64,000 nt of DNA from an uncultured Alphaproteobacteria bacterium (GTDB lineage: Bacteria; Pseudomonadota; Alphaproteobacteria; RF32; CAG-239): contig CALYAY010000009.1 in the NCBI GenBank assembly GCA_944393695.1, positions 1-64,000 of the forward strand. Direction: 5' to 3'. A program made the translations under genes and the position numbers. Below the pieces are notes generated by a model. The model saw only the letters and a program-made list of their open reading frames with translations, searched no databases and had not been told where the DNA came from. This document shows positions 54,243 to 63,552 of this stretch, piece after piece; the first letter of the stretch is position 1, and each line of letters starts with the position of its first letter.

Positions 54243-54342
54243 AGATTTTTCCTTCAAGCTTGCGGGTGAGGATAATGCCTATTAAATTTTCAGAATCTCT
54301 ATAAAGTCCATATTTGCAATAAAACCAACAATATTTATGAGT
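54241..54342 (-). pseudogene. Unidentified gene fragment downstream of the ATPase gene
   Basis: An open stretch of about 33 codons reading HKYCWFYCKYGLYRDSEN and LIGIILTRKLEGKI before a stop. It has no start of its own and lies between the ATPase stop and the left direct repeat. It looks like the tail of a lost gene, but may be chance. Confidence 0.3.
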
Positions 54343-55595
54343 TAGAAGTCTAAACTTTCCGGTGATAATAAAAAATCTTTTAATCCAACAATCAATATGC
54401 CGGATTCATTATAATATGGTTTTCTGCTACCTCCAATGATAATGATTTTCTTAAATCCATCAGGAATATTAAGAAGTGATTTTTCTTCCTGTTTTTGCTT
54501 TTCATCCGTTGGTATGCTATATGCAGATTGTATGTAGTATCTTTTGCTTCCTAAATTAACTACAAAATCAACTTCTAACCTTTTCTCTTGCTTTTGTCCG
54601 GATGTATTTTTTTCAGTAACGATTACTTCTCCAATATCAACCTGATAGCCTCTTATAGTCAGTTCATTATAAATCACATTTTCCATAAGATGAGTTTCTT
54701 CTTGTTGACGGAAGTTAATTTCTGCGTTTCTTAATCCAACATCTGTGAAATAATATTTTGCCGGCGTATTGATATATTTCTTTCCTTTTATATCATAACG
54801 AAGGACTTTGTTTATTAAAAACGCATCTTCTAAAAAAGATAGATAATTCTTTATTGTTGGTGCTGTTATACTTAAATTTTTCTTGCTTTTGAATGTATCT
54901 GCCAACTTTTGCGGATTGGTTAAAGAGCCGATATTAGAGGCAATAATAGCAAGCAACTCTTCTAATTCTTCAGAGTTTTGTATTTTATTTCTTGCGATAA
55001 TATCTTTTAGGTAGGTTTCTTTATACAGGTTTTGTAAATATTTTGCTTTTTCTACATCTGTATTAAACTTAAATAGTGCAGGCATACCACCATATACACT
55101 ATATTCATTCCATGCTTCTTCCCAATCGGTATTTTTATAAGCATAAAATTCGGCAAAACTTAACGGATGAATACGGATTTCATCTCCTCTTCCTCTAAAT
55201 TCCGTAACAATATCAGTTGATAAAAATTTAGAGTTACTTCCGGTCACATAAACATCTAAGTTCTTAATATGTAAAAAACCATTTAAAACACTTTCAAAAT
55301 CTTCCATCATTTGAACTTCATCAAGCAGCAGATAATACATATCCTTGTCTTGTATTCTTTCTTTTACATAAATTGTACATTTGTCAGGGTTACGATATTT
55401 TTCATGCTCTCTGGTGTCTAATTGAATGGAGATAATATGGTCTTCTTTCACACTATTTTCCAACAGGTGATTATAAAATAATTCAAATAGCATATATGAT
55501 TTACCACAACGACGAACACCACTGATTATCTTGATAAAACCATTATGTTTATGACTGATAAGCTTATTCAAATAGTAATCTCTTTTGATTTCCAT
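54342..55595 (-). CDS. AAA ATPase with DUF4143 domain
   Basis: A 417-residue protein of the ATPase/DUF4143 group. Residues 1-170 are an AAA domain: Walker A SGVRRCGKSYMLFELF, Walker B YYLLLDEVQMM, VYVTGSNSKFLS and FRGRGDEIRIHPLSFAEF. The C-terminal half holds DUF4143 (YFTDVGLRNAEINFRQQEETHLMENVIYNEL and VDFVVNLGSKRYYIQSAYS), a nuclease-like fold. Many members are scattered accessory genes. The ATG at 55595 has TGGAGG upstream; the longer start at 55694 would translate a duplicated operator. The gene is flanked by 79-bp direct repeats, which mark it as an insertion. Confidence 0.88.
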   Translation of the reverse strand: MEIKRDYYLNKLISHKHNGFIKIISGVRRCGKSYMLFELFYNHLLENSVKEDHIISIQLDTREHEKYRNPDKCTIYVKERIQDKDMYYLLLDEVQMMEDFESVLNGFLHIKNLDVYVTGSNSKFLSTDIVTEFRGRGDEIRIHPLSFAEFYAYKNTDWEEAWNEYSVYGGMPALFKFNTDVEKAKYLQNLYKETYLKDIIARNKIQNSEELEELLAIIASNIGSLTNPQKLADTFKSKKNLSITAPTIKNYLSFLEDAFLINKVLRYDIKGKKYINTPAKYYFTDVGLRNAEINFRQQEETHLMENVIYNELTIRGYQVDIGEVIVTEKNTSGQKQEKRLEVDFVVNLGSKRYYIQSAYSIPTDEKQKQEEKSLLNIPDGFKKIIIIGGSRKPYYNESGILIVGLKDFLLSPESLDF

Positions 55596-55606
55596 AAAAG
55601 CCTCCA

Positions 55607-55714
55607 TTTTAGATTTTGCCGATTTGTCGGTATTTTCTAAAATGATATGTGTTAAATTAATAAAAGTCAAGGATATTTTAGATTTTGCCGACAAGTCTGA
55701 ATTTTCTAAAATGA
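55607..55714 (-). promoter_or_regulatory. Tandem 39-bp palindromic repeats before the ATPase gene
   Basis: Two 39-base copies (55607-55645 and 55676-55714) spaced 69 bases start to start. Each has outer arms TTTTAGA/TCTAAAA; the first also has inner CCGA/TCGG arms. They lie just upstream of the ATPase RBS, so a pair of operator sites is likely. Confidence 0.6.
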
Positions 55715-55800
55715 ATATAAGTCCAACTTTTTTCTATGGATGGTTTATAAATCATTGCGCCTTTATCAAGCAAATGATTAGTAATATCGGATTCTATACG

Positions 55801-55879
55801 CCCCACCACCCGCTGAAATTGGGACTGGACTTATAAGCGCAAAACAAACGTGCTTTTAGAAAATATCCTTTGATCCATC
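55801..55879. repeat. 79-bp direct repeat, right copy
   Basis: Matches 54164-54242 at 76 of 79 positions by hand count. It contains the stop codon of the cupin gene at 55856. Confidence 0.9.
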
Positions 55880-56215
55880 CGGGTTTTCAACACCTTTATC
55901 GTAAAAAGATATAAGTTGCGTCGGTTCTAAATAATCAAAACTATGATTGACATTTAGCCTAACGACAAAGAAATCTCCTGTTTTCATTTCATATTCTTCT
56001 TTTTTAGACTTATCTAGTGTTTCAGCCACCAACTTAAAGCGTCCGTTTATTACAAAAAAAGCCTCAACGTTTTCTTTGTGATAATGGTTGCCGCGAAATG
56101 CACCGGCTACGCTGGTAATATAATTAACTTGCTTCCATCCGTCATGCACCAGTTGCTTCAAACTACCACGAGCATCTTCAAATTCAAAATCGGGTTTTAT
56201 AAATTCTATTAACAT
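55856..56215 (-). CDS. WxcM/FdtA-like cupin protein of sugar-nucleotide metabolism
   Basis: A 119-residue cupin. The metal-binding residues are in GAFRGNHYHKENVEAFFVINGRFKLV and NHSFDYLEPTQLISFYDKG. Related proteins are 3,4-ketoisomerases for dTDP-sugars or carry out similar reactions. It is the last gene of the minus-strand glycan cluster and follows the SDR gene by one base, which suggests that both act on the same sugar. The exact reaction is not known. Confidence 0.75.
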   Translation of the reverse strand: MLIEFIKPDFEFEDARGSLKQLVHDGWKQVNYITSVAGAFRGNHYHKENVEAFFVINGRFKLVAETLDKSKKEEYEMKTGDFFVVRLNVNHSFDYLEPTQLISFYDKGVENPDGSKDIF

Positions 56216-56216
56216 C

Positions 56217-57095
56217 TTACAGCTCCAACTTTATTTCTTTTAAATTCAATATTTTTTTGATTTTTGTATTATCCAAAACGGCGGAATTAGCTCGTTTGGC
56301 TTTAAAAATAGCATTATTCTGTTTCACGGATATTGGCTTAATCAATTTTTTATCCAGCCCGTATTTTTCAGCCATCAGCAACGCAACATCATATTTAGAC
56401 AGAACATCATCACCGGCTATATTTAATATCTTTTCGGAACAAGCGCCGCATTTTTCAATCAACATAACCAATAATTTTGCACATTGATTAAAATCAAGTG
56501 TCGAGCGATAAGAATCCTCAAACATTTCAACGATTTTACCTTGTTCTAAATCAGACTTAATAAAATCAAAGAAATGTTTTTTATGCTCAACCAAGCTGGT
56601 CCCGATTATGAAAGGAAAACGAATAACATTTCCCCCATGAGCCAAAGTAATCTGCTCAGCTAAGACCTTATGCTTGCCGTATAAATTAACCGGATTGAGC
56701 GGAGCATCTTCCTTGAAGGAAAAAGATTTGTCTCCTTCGCCATAAACAGTGTCTGTTGAAGAATAGTAAAAACAAGACGCCTTATCCAAAATATTAATAG
56801 CATTAGCCAAAGCAACAATATTAATATTCCACGCCAATTGAGGATTTTCTTCAACTTTGTCAGGATGATGATAGGCCGCCAAATAAATAATTTTTGTTTG
56901 AGGGACAATTTGTTTATTTAGCTGTTTTAACGCTTCAACATCACAAACATCAAGTTTAATCCATTGAAGTCTATCATTTTTCTTAACCGGTTCATTAGAA
57001 GTATAGGTTGCAATAACATTATCTTGAGTTTGTTCCAAGATATTTTTTATAATATAGCTTCCTAAAAAGCCACTACCACCAACAACTAAATACAT
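56217..57095 (-). CDS. NAD-dependent epimerase/dehydratase (extended SDR)
   Basis: A 292-residue SDR protein. The NAD site is VVGGSGFLGSYIIKNI, the middle holds IIYLAAYHHPDKVEENP, and the active site is YYSSTDTVYGEG with YGKHKVLAEQ (Tyr/Lys). It resembles dTDP-4-dehydrorhamnose reductases and dehydratases. Its substrate is likely a nucleotide sugar for the glycan made by the cluster. Confidence 0.82.
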   Translation of the reverse strand: MYLVVGGSGFLGSYIIKNILEQTQDNVIATYTSNEPVKKNDRLQWIKLDVCDVEALKQLNKQIVPQTKIIYLAAYHHPDKVEENPQLAWNINIVALANAINILDKASCFYYSSTDTVYGEGDKSFSFKEDAPLNPVNLYGKHKVLAEQITLAHGGNVIRFPFIIGTSLVEHKKHFFDFIKSDLEQGKIVEMFEDSYRSTLDFNQCAKLLVMLIEKCGACSEKILNIAGDDVLSKYDVALLMAEKYGLDKKLIKPISVKQNNAIFKAKRANSAVLDNTKIKKILNLKEIKLEL

Positions 57096-57098
57096 AAA

Positions 57099-58208
57099 CT
57101 ATTTTACTCCCATGGCTTTTATTGTTTCAAACCAAATCTTGTGTCCGTCAATAAAATGATTCATATAAGCACGTTTTTTATAAGGCAGAACACCATCAGG
57201 CTGGTTATCAATTAAGTCTTTGAGTTTTGATATCAATTCAATACCAGATTCAAGATATGTTTTCCCTGAGAGTTCAATCTGACGCAACCACTTACAGAAG
57301 TCAGTCGTCATTTTTGTCCCCATTTCTTCAACCCAGGCATCGACCCAATAGTCGTGGTCATTACGGATTTGTTTAACTAAAGGCTGACCATAAGAAACAT
57401 AATCCCCCATATGCCAGGCAACACGTTCCACAATATAAGAAGACCAAATATCATCAAATCTGCCAATATCAGGAACCAGGAAATAAACCGGAACTATATC
57501 TCTGTGAATTGCCGTATTTTGAGAATTAAACGGAGAATATGTTTTTTTATCTAAGGCGTAATTATGGTCTTTTTTGTAAGAAATAACATCAATCGGAGCA
57601 GCCAAACGTGTAACCGCATCTATATCCGGATCGCCGAGCCAAAATCCTGCATTGACAACTGTTTTTATATTTTTGTTTTCCCAAACATTATTTTTAACCT
57701 CATCAATACGGTCAATCCAAGAATAACCGCGAGGATAAAATTTTCTGTTCTGCCTGTCTTGTAAATCATCACAAATATTATACCAACCGGTTGGAGATGA
57801 TACAACAGGCATATTTTCAACTTTACCAAGACTCATATGTTTACCAACATAGTCTTCACAAGCGATATAATTATCATCATCGATCAAAACAATAATATCA
57901 GAGCCCTGTTCATAAGCTTTAAGAATTGCAACCTGACGACGTTGAATACAATTCCACGGCAAAAATCCCTTAAGTTTTGCGTATTTTTCCATATATTGAT
58001 TTTGATCATCAACATCCATAAACAAAACCGGAATATTGTATTGTTCTTGCAGCTTTTGGCAATATTCTTTAGCCTCTTTCGGCGTTTTCTTATCTCCGGT
58101 AATGACAAAATCAACATATTCTTGCCGATTGTATTTAATTACATCCTTAATATAATCTTCAATCAAATATGGTATATGAATAGTAGTTGTCGTAATTGTT
58201 ATTTTCAT
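57099..58208 (-). CDS. GT-A fold glycosyltransferase, RGP/STELLO (GT75)-like
   Basis: A 369-residue protein. The nucleotide-sugar Asp cluster is DIIVLIDDDNYIA and the second motif is VNAGFWLGDPDIDAVTRLAAP, a pattern shared with reversibly glycosylated polypeptides and STELLO-type enzymes. No membrane segment is seen. The sugar it transfers is unknown. It overlaps the GT2 gene by 4 bases on the transcript. Confidence 0.65.
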   Translation of the reverse strand: MKITITTTTIHIPYLIEDYIKDVIKYNRQEYVDFVITGDKKTPKEAKEYCQKLQEQYNIPVLFMDVDDQNQYMEKYAKLKGFLPWNCIQRRQVAILKAYEQGSDIIVLIDDDNYIACEDYVGKHMSLGKVENMPVVSSPTGWYNICDDLQDRQNRKFYPRGYSWIDRIDEVKNNVWENKNIKTVVNAGFWLGDPDIDAVTRLAAPIDVISYKKDHNYALDKKTYSPFNSQNTAIHRDIVPVYFLVPDIGRFDDIWSSYIVERVAWHMGDYVSYGQPLVKQIRNDHDYWVDAWVEEMGTKMTTDFCKWLRQIELSGKTYLESGIELISKLKDLIDNQPDGVLPYKKRAYMNHFIDGHKIWFETIKAMGVK

Positions 58209-59311
58209 TTATTTTTCTCCTTAATTTTTAAAAGTGGAATGAAACCAAACAAAGATATAAATTTGCCTGTGTTTTTATATTGAATTTTTAGTAATGGAAT
58301 AAAAGAAAATAGACTGAATTTAACTTTTTTTTCACTTTTCCTTATTTTGAAAATTAGAATTATGCCAAATAAATAAATTTTTTTATATTTTACACAACTT
58401 GAAGGCGAAAAAAAGCTTTTATTCTCTTGATGCTCTATCAGCAAATCTATATCTTTAATAAAAACACTATAATTAAAATTTTTGAGTTGCATCGCGATTA
58501 TTTTATCTTTTATTTTTTTTAAACAGTTTTGAGGAAATATATTATAAGATAAAATATTATTGGTTACTTCTGGAGTAAAAACACACCATGGATACATATT
58601 ATTCCATAAATTTGAAATATCAGTTAATGCAGAGTTAGAAACTTCTCCTTCAGAGTTAGTTGTCTCACCTCCAGCTCTGGCTGCAATCATAACTTTATCA
58701 ATATATACAGATGAACAACCGGCAAAAACCAAACGTGTATTAAAATAATAATCTGCCGCTGTTTTATATTTTTCATTATGAAAACCTAATTTTTCATATA
58801 TATCTTTTCGACAAATCAATGTTTCATGATTATATGTCATACGTCTATAAAAAAATTCTCTAGGCAATGGTTTTATATTTTTACACCATTCATTTATAAC
58901 TTCTCCATTTTTTTTAATTGCCATAAAGTTTGCTATAGAGTAATCATTATTAGTTTCTTCTAATTTTTTTATACATTCTGCTATAATAGTATTTGTTACA
59001 TAAAAATCATCACTATTTAAAAAACAAATATACTTTCCATTGGCTTTCTTGATACCCTTGTTCATCGCATTCCACATACCCGAATCTGGCTCACTTATGA
59101 TTGTTGTATTTTTAGGAAAAATCATCTCCGAAAAAAGTTTTAATGTTCCATCAGAAGATGCCCCGTCAATAATTATATATTCAATATTTTTATAAGTTTG
59201 TTCTTTTATACTATTGACACATTTAAGAAAAAAATCTTTTCGATTGTTTTTTATCAAATTATAAGTTACCGTTATAATGCTGATTTGTGGCAATGCACTT
59301 TTTTTTATCAT
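58205..59311 (-). CDS. Family 2 glycosyltransferase
   Basis: A 368-residue GT2 enzyme: ISIITVTYNLIKNNRKDFF at the start, IDGASSDGTL, SEPDSGMWNAMNKGIKKANGKYICFLNSDDFY (the GT-A Asp motif). The C-terminal ~100 residues are Lys/Phe-rich and carry repeats of FIPLLKIQYKN / FIPLLKIKEKN. It starts one base inside the stop of the preceding gene, so the genes are coupled. Confidence 0.88.
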   Translation of the reverse strand: MIKKSALPQISIITVTYNLIKNNRKDFFLKCVNSIKEQTYKNIEYIIIDGASSDGTLKLFSEMIFPKNTTIISEPDSGMWNAMNKGIKKANGKYICFLNSDDFYVTNTIIAECIKKLEETNNDYSIANFMAIKKNGEVINEWCKNIKPLPREFFYRRMTYNHETLICRKDIYEKLGFHNEKYKTAADYYFNTRLVFAGCSSVYIDKVMIAARAGGETTNSEGEVSNSALTDISNLWNNMYPWCVFTPEVTNNILSYNIFPQNCLKKIKDKIIAMQLKNFNYSVFIKDIDLLIEHQENKSFFSPSSCVKYKKIYLFGIILIFKIRKSEKKVKFSLFSFIPLLKIQYKNTGKFISLFGFIPLLKIKEKNK

Positions 59312-61314
59312 TATTTTCCTCCAATCCTGAATTTAACTAATCTGTTTATTAGTTTATGTTTTTGACAGTAGTTTAATATACGCTCTTTTTTATTTCTATA
59401 TTTGCGACGCTTGTGATTTGATAAAATAGAAACCAAAAAATATAATATTTTATGCTTTTTCAACTTATTGTAAAAATCAAAACTTTCTATATTAGAATTT
59501 ATAATTTGTTTAGGATAACAATTAGGATTAATTCTATAAATTAAATGATTTTCATATAAAAAAATTCGATTTAACTCTTTAAATGAAAGTTTTTCACACC
59601 TTGTATTTTCGAAAAAATTTTTTCTTTGTTCAGATAATAAAACTTGCAAATTTTCATTTTCTTTTATACCGTATCCGGCTGTTATTGTTTTACTAAAAAT
59701 ACCGCAAGAATTTCCTCTTAAAATTGAACAGACGGCCAAATATAAATGAATATTATCGCGTATTTGATTAAGTTCATTATCTTTAGTATATTTCAAAATG
59801 TCTTTTTTTAACAGAATACATGCTCTTGCAAATATGTTCTCAAGTGCAAATTCCTCTTCCATATTTATATAAGCATTTTGAAACAATAAAAAATCGTCTT
59901 TTCCTATTTGAGATGCATTTAAAATATCGTAACATAATACACTATTCTTGTTTGATGAATATTTTTTTACGTAACACCCTGAATAAACAAAATTTTCATT
60001 TTCATATTTTGCTAATAACTTATACATTTTATATAAATGTCGATTTTGCATATCAGAAAATTTATCCCAAAACATAAAAAAGTTACCTTTTAATTGAGAT
60101 TTAATTTCAGCAAACGACTTTCCTTTATAATAGTTTCCTTGCCTATTTATAAAAGTAATTTTTAATTTTGTTTTTTCTTGAGAAGATATTTCAATATTGG
60201 ATACACAAATAATATTTAAATTTACAATATTCTTGTTTTCAAAGGTTTTAATCATTTGTTTATAATCTTCCTCTGATTCAATAAAAGCAATAATATCAAT
60301 GATATCATCTGATTGTATTTGCGTTTCATTTTGTTTTATTTGACATACTACTTGGGATACCATATTATCTAAGTTTAATTTCTGTTTAAATACCTTTTGT
60401 GCCTGAAGAGCCATTGTATAAGCATCATTAGGATGTTCATCAATCCATAAAAGTATATTTAATATATCCGAGCATAATTCATTTTCATTTTTACTAATAT
60501 CCACATAGAAAACTGAATCTCCAAAATATTTTCTTACATAGTTATTATCATCAGAAATAATAATTGCTCCAGCTGCTGCCGCTTCATAAATACGATTACT
60601 TACTGTTCCAGCATCATTATGTGTAGGACTATTTAGAGCTAAACAAATGCCACACTCATTTATTTTGTTTATAATTGTTTTTCCATCAAAAGGTATTGAT
60701 CCTTTATAATTTTTATATGAATCCCAACAACCTGTAATTCCGAATACACTATTCGGTCCATAAAAAGAAATTTTATCTTTATTATCCAACAAACGAAAAA
60801 GTTCTCCAAATCTTTGTTTTCCTAATTTTTTTTCTAAATTTATTCCTACATAAAATAATTTATTATTTTTACGATTAGGCTTTATACAGAAATCCAACGG
60901 AACCGAACTTCCTATCGGAATTAGAGATGCATTTTCCATATTTGCACTGACTACATCCATATAAGCATCTTCACTTTCATATCCTCCAAATACATCATCA
61001 TAGCAATTCATATTTGATATATAAATAGGTAGCCAAAACGGAGGTAAAAAGCCTGATGGAGACCAATGAAAAAAAATGGCTTTTTTATTGGGTAAAACAG
61101 GGATATTTTCAAAATGATTAAATGTATAAAATACTTCTATATCCGTATTTTCAATATGTTGTCCTTTATATAATGAATTGTCTATAACAATACCATTTTT
61201 ATCAATTACAAAAAATTTATGTCCTTGTTTTTCAAAACAGTATTTAAGACGTACTGTTGTTTCTTTCTCGGCATTGTTGCCTTGTTGAAAAACATCCATA
61301 AAAGCTATTTTCAT
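59311..61314 (-). CDS. Large glycosyltransferase, GT-B N-terminal half with second GT-like half
   Basis: A 667-residue protein. Residues ~1-330 fit a GT-B enzyme; the C-terminal lobe has ALNSPTHNDAGTVSNRIYEAAAAGAIIISDDN, as in CgeB-like glycosyltransferases. Residues ~340-560 (DIIAFIESEEDYKQMIKTF ... FFMFWDKFSDMQNRHLYKMYKLL) resemble a degenerate GT2 domain without its Asp motif. The ATG at 61314 shares its first A with the stop codon of the preceding gene (TAATG); a start at 61350 would overlap that gene. The gene is notably AT-rich. Confidence 0.75.
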   Translation of the reverse strand: MKIAFMDVFQQGNNAEKETTVRLKYCFEKQGHKFFVIDKNGIVIDNSLYKGQHIENTDIEVFYTFNHFENIPVLPNKKAIFFHWSPSGFLPPFWLPIYISNMNCYDDVFGGYESEDAYMDVVSANMENASLIPIGSSVPLDFCIKPNRKNNKLFYVGINLEKKLGKQRFGELFRLLDNKDKISFYGPNSVFGITGCWDSYKNYKGSIPFDGKTIINKINECGICLALNSPTHNDAGTVSNRIYEAAAAGAIIISDDNNYVRKYFGDSVFYVDISKNENELCSDILNILLWIDEHPNDAYTMALQAQKVFKQKLNLDNMVSQVVCQIKQNETQIQSDDIIDIIAFIESEEDYKQMIKTFENKNIVNLNIICVSNIEISSQEKTKLKITFINRQGNYYKGKSFAEIKSQLKGNFFMFWDKFSDMQNRHLYKMYKLLAKYENENFVYSGCYVKKYSSNKNSVLCYDILNASQIGKDDFLLFQNAYINMEEEFALENIFARACILLKKDILKYTKDNELNQIRDNIHLYLAVCSILRGNSCGIFSKTITAGYGIKENENLQVLLSEQRKNFFENTRCEKLSFKELNRIFLYENHLIYRINPNCYPKQIINSNIESFDFYNKLKKHKILYFLVSILSNHKRRKYRNKKERILNYCQKHKLINRLVKFRIGGK

Positions 61315-62483
61315 TAATGGATCTCCATATTTATAGATGTTAACATACATTCACCGACACCGGCTCTTTTGCCTGCTTCGATATCGCTTTCTTTATCTCC
61401 GATCAGGATGGATTGAGACAAATCTATATTAAAATCCTTTGCCGCTTTCAAAATCATTCCGGGGTTGGGCTTCCTGTCCTCAGAATCTTTTTTGTATTTG
61501 CCAAATCCTTCAATGTGATATGGGCAATAATATTCTGCATCTATCGGGCAGCCTTGCTTTTCAAATTCAGCATGGACATAATCTCTGAATTTGAAATAAT
61601 CTTCTTCAGTATAAATGCCTTTGGCTATTCCGGCCTGATTTGTCACGACTATAAGCTTATAGCCCTTGCTTTTGGCTTGGCGGCATTTATCAAAAATACC
61701 GTCAATAAACTCACAATCCTCTATTTTGTAAACATGGTGTTTATCCACGTTTATCACGCCGTCCCGATCCAAAAACAAAGCTTTGTTTTTGAAGCCGACA
61801 ACTTGTTTTAACTCTTTATCGGCCTGAGCATAGCTTTCCGGCACACCGATATCGATAAAATAATCTTCTGTTTGATAATACGTGGCTTTTATCTCATTGA
61901 TATGTTTTTCCAAAATATCTTTTTCAAAAGAAAATTTTGCCTCTCCGGGAGCATACTGCCACAATGACTTGTTTATCAAATATATGCCGGCATTTATCAG
62001 ACCAGATTTTGCTTCTGCTGATTTTTCATTAAAGCGCAGGATGTATTCTCCTTGCGTTTCCACCAAGCCATAGCGGGAAGCGTCTTCCATATATTTCAGC
62101 GCAATAGACAATATCTGACTGCTATTCTTCTTATAAAAATCTGCATAATCCATTTTGATGAAGCTGTCGCCGTTTATCACAACAGCTTTATCTAAGCCAA
62201 ACAAATCAAACGCCTGTTTGATTGCTCCTCCCGTTCCCAATGGCTCTTCTTCTATGGAATAACGTATCGGACAGCCTTTATAGCTATCGCCAAAATATGA
62301 GCTTATTTTTTCTCGCATGTATGAAACGCACAAGATAAACTCTGTTGCTCCATAGTGCAGCATATTGTCCATAAGAATTTCCAAAAACGGCGTTCCGTCG
62401 ATCTTGGCCATGGGTTTGGGAACATCATTGACAACCGTACGCAGGCGTGTACCCAACCCTCCGGCAAGGATAATTACTTTCAT
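61314..62483 (-). CDS. hddC-gmhB: Bifunctional heptose-1-phosphate nucleotidyltransferase / heptose bisphosphate phosphatase
   Basis: A 389-residue fusion. Residues 1-225 are a nucleotidyltransferase ([25 protein letters not shown] and [11 protein letters not shown]) of the HddC type that would make GDP-D-glycero-alpha-D-manno-heptose. Residues 235-389 are a HAD phosphatase of the GmhB type ([15 protein letters not shown] with nucleophile Asp239, [10 protein letters not shown], the zinc-loop segment [15 protein letters not shown] and [14 protein letters not shown]). In most bacteria the two are separate genes. It sits between hddA and a glycosyltransferase gene. Confidence 0.88.
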   Translation of the reverse strand: MKVIILAGGLGTRLRTVVNDVPKPMAKIDGTPFLEILMDNMLHYGATEFILCVSYMREKISSYFGDSYKGCPIRYSIEEEPLGTGGAIKQAFDLFGLDKAVVINGDSFIKMDYADFYKKNSSQILSIALKYMEDASRYGLVETQGEYILRFNEKSAEAKSGLINAGIYLINKSLWQYAPGEAKFSFEKDILEKHINEIKATYYQTEDYFIDIGVPESYAQADKELKQVVGFKNKALFLDRDGVINVDKHHVYKIEDCEFIDGIFDKCRQAKSKGYKLIVVTNQAGIAKGIYTEEDYFKFRDYVHAEFEKQGCPIDAEYYCPYHIEGFGKYKKDSEDRKPNPGMILKAAKDFNIDLSQSILIGDKESDIEAGKRAGVGECMLTSINMEIH

Positions 62484-63550
62484 GGCTTTAACTTAATCTC
62501 CTGACTTTGGTTTTGCATATGGATATAATCCAGCTTTTCATAAGTTGACGGATGATAAGACTTAGGGGCATACAGAACAATCTGGCAACCTTGATCATCA
62601 AACTTAAACGGAACATGTATCAAGTTGCGCAAAGCTTTTTTGATGTCTCTTTGTTGCTCCGGTTTGGCATAAAACAATATAAAACCACCGCCGCCGGCCC
62701 CCAAAATTTTTCCGCCCAGCGCACCATTATCAATAGCTGTTTCATAAATCTCATCAATCAATGAATTGCTGATTTTATCTGTCAAAGAGCGTTTCAACAT
62801 CCATGTTTCGTGCAGCATATAACCGAAATCATCAAGATTGGCATGTTCAGAAGTCAAGATCCGGCAAGCTTCTCCAACCATTTGCTGCATTCTGTGCAAT
62901 TGTTCTGTTTTTTGCTTTGCTGTTTTAACCTGTTTTTCTGCAATATCGGAAGATGTACGTGAAATTCCGGTAAAGAACAACATTAAATTGTCATTAAATT
63001 CATTTTTTCTTTTCTCACTCATCACGACCGGATCAACAGAGAACGAGCCGTTATGATTGATGTGAATATGATTCAACCCGCCGTATACAGCAGCTATCTG
63101 GTCTTGAATGCCGCCGTTTTCCTTCATGATTTCACGCTCTAAGCGGATAGTTTCTTTTGCAAGCCCATATTTGGCAATCATCTCTCCTTTTAAGGCATAA
63201 ATCGCCTTTATCAATCCGGCACAAAAAGAAGAACTGGAGCCCAATCCCGAACGGGCCGGCAAATCGCACTGATTGCTGATTTCAACTCCCTGAGTAATGC
63301 CATAGTGTTCCAAGGCTGCACGAATAGCCGGATGCTCAATATCCTCAATGCGTTCCGGATATTCCATAATCCGCCAGGCTATACGATTGCGATATTCAGC
63401 ATGAAACGGCGGTAGGTAACGGCAGCTTATATAATTATAATGGTTAATGCTGGTCGATAACACGTCTCCGCCATGTTCTTCATACCATGTATAATAGTCC
63501 GTTCCGCCTCCGAAAAATGAAATGCGGTATGGAGTTCTGGTAATAATCAT
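62480..63550 (-). CDS. hddA: D-glycero-alpha-D-manno-heptose 7-phosphate kinase
   Basis: A 356-residue GHMP kinase. Opening motif [26 protein letters not shown] loop [20 protein letters not shown], and C-terminal [15 protein letters not shown]. In context with gmhA and the hddC-gmhB fusion the sugar is heptose 7-phosphate. It overlaps the fusion gene by 4 bases. Confidence 0.9.
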   Translation of the reverse strand: MIITRTPYRISFFGGGTDYYTWYEEHGGDVLSTSINHYNYISCRYLPPFHAEYRNRIAWRIMEYPERIEDIEHPAIRAALEHYGITQGVEISNQCDLPARSGLGSSSSFCAGLIKAIYALKGEMIAKYGLAKETIRLEREIMKENGGIQDQIAAVYGGLNHIHINHNGSFSVDPVVMSEKRKNEFNDNLMLFFTGISRTSSDIAEKQVKTAKQKTEQLHRMQQMVGEACRILTSEHANLDDFGYMLHETWMLKRSLTDKISNSLIDEIYETAIDNGALGGKILGAGGGGFILFYAKPEQQRDIKKALRNLIHVPFKFDDQGCQIVLYAPKSYHPSTYEKLDYIHMQNQSQEIKLKP

Positions 63551-63552
63551 GA

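Noticed and set aside
54342..55879. An insertion sequence carrying the ATPase gene
   Set aside because: There is no transposase and no terminal inverted repeats, and the 79-bp flanking repeat is far longer than an IS target duplication.
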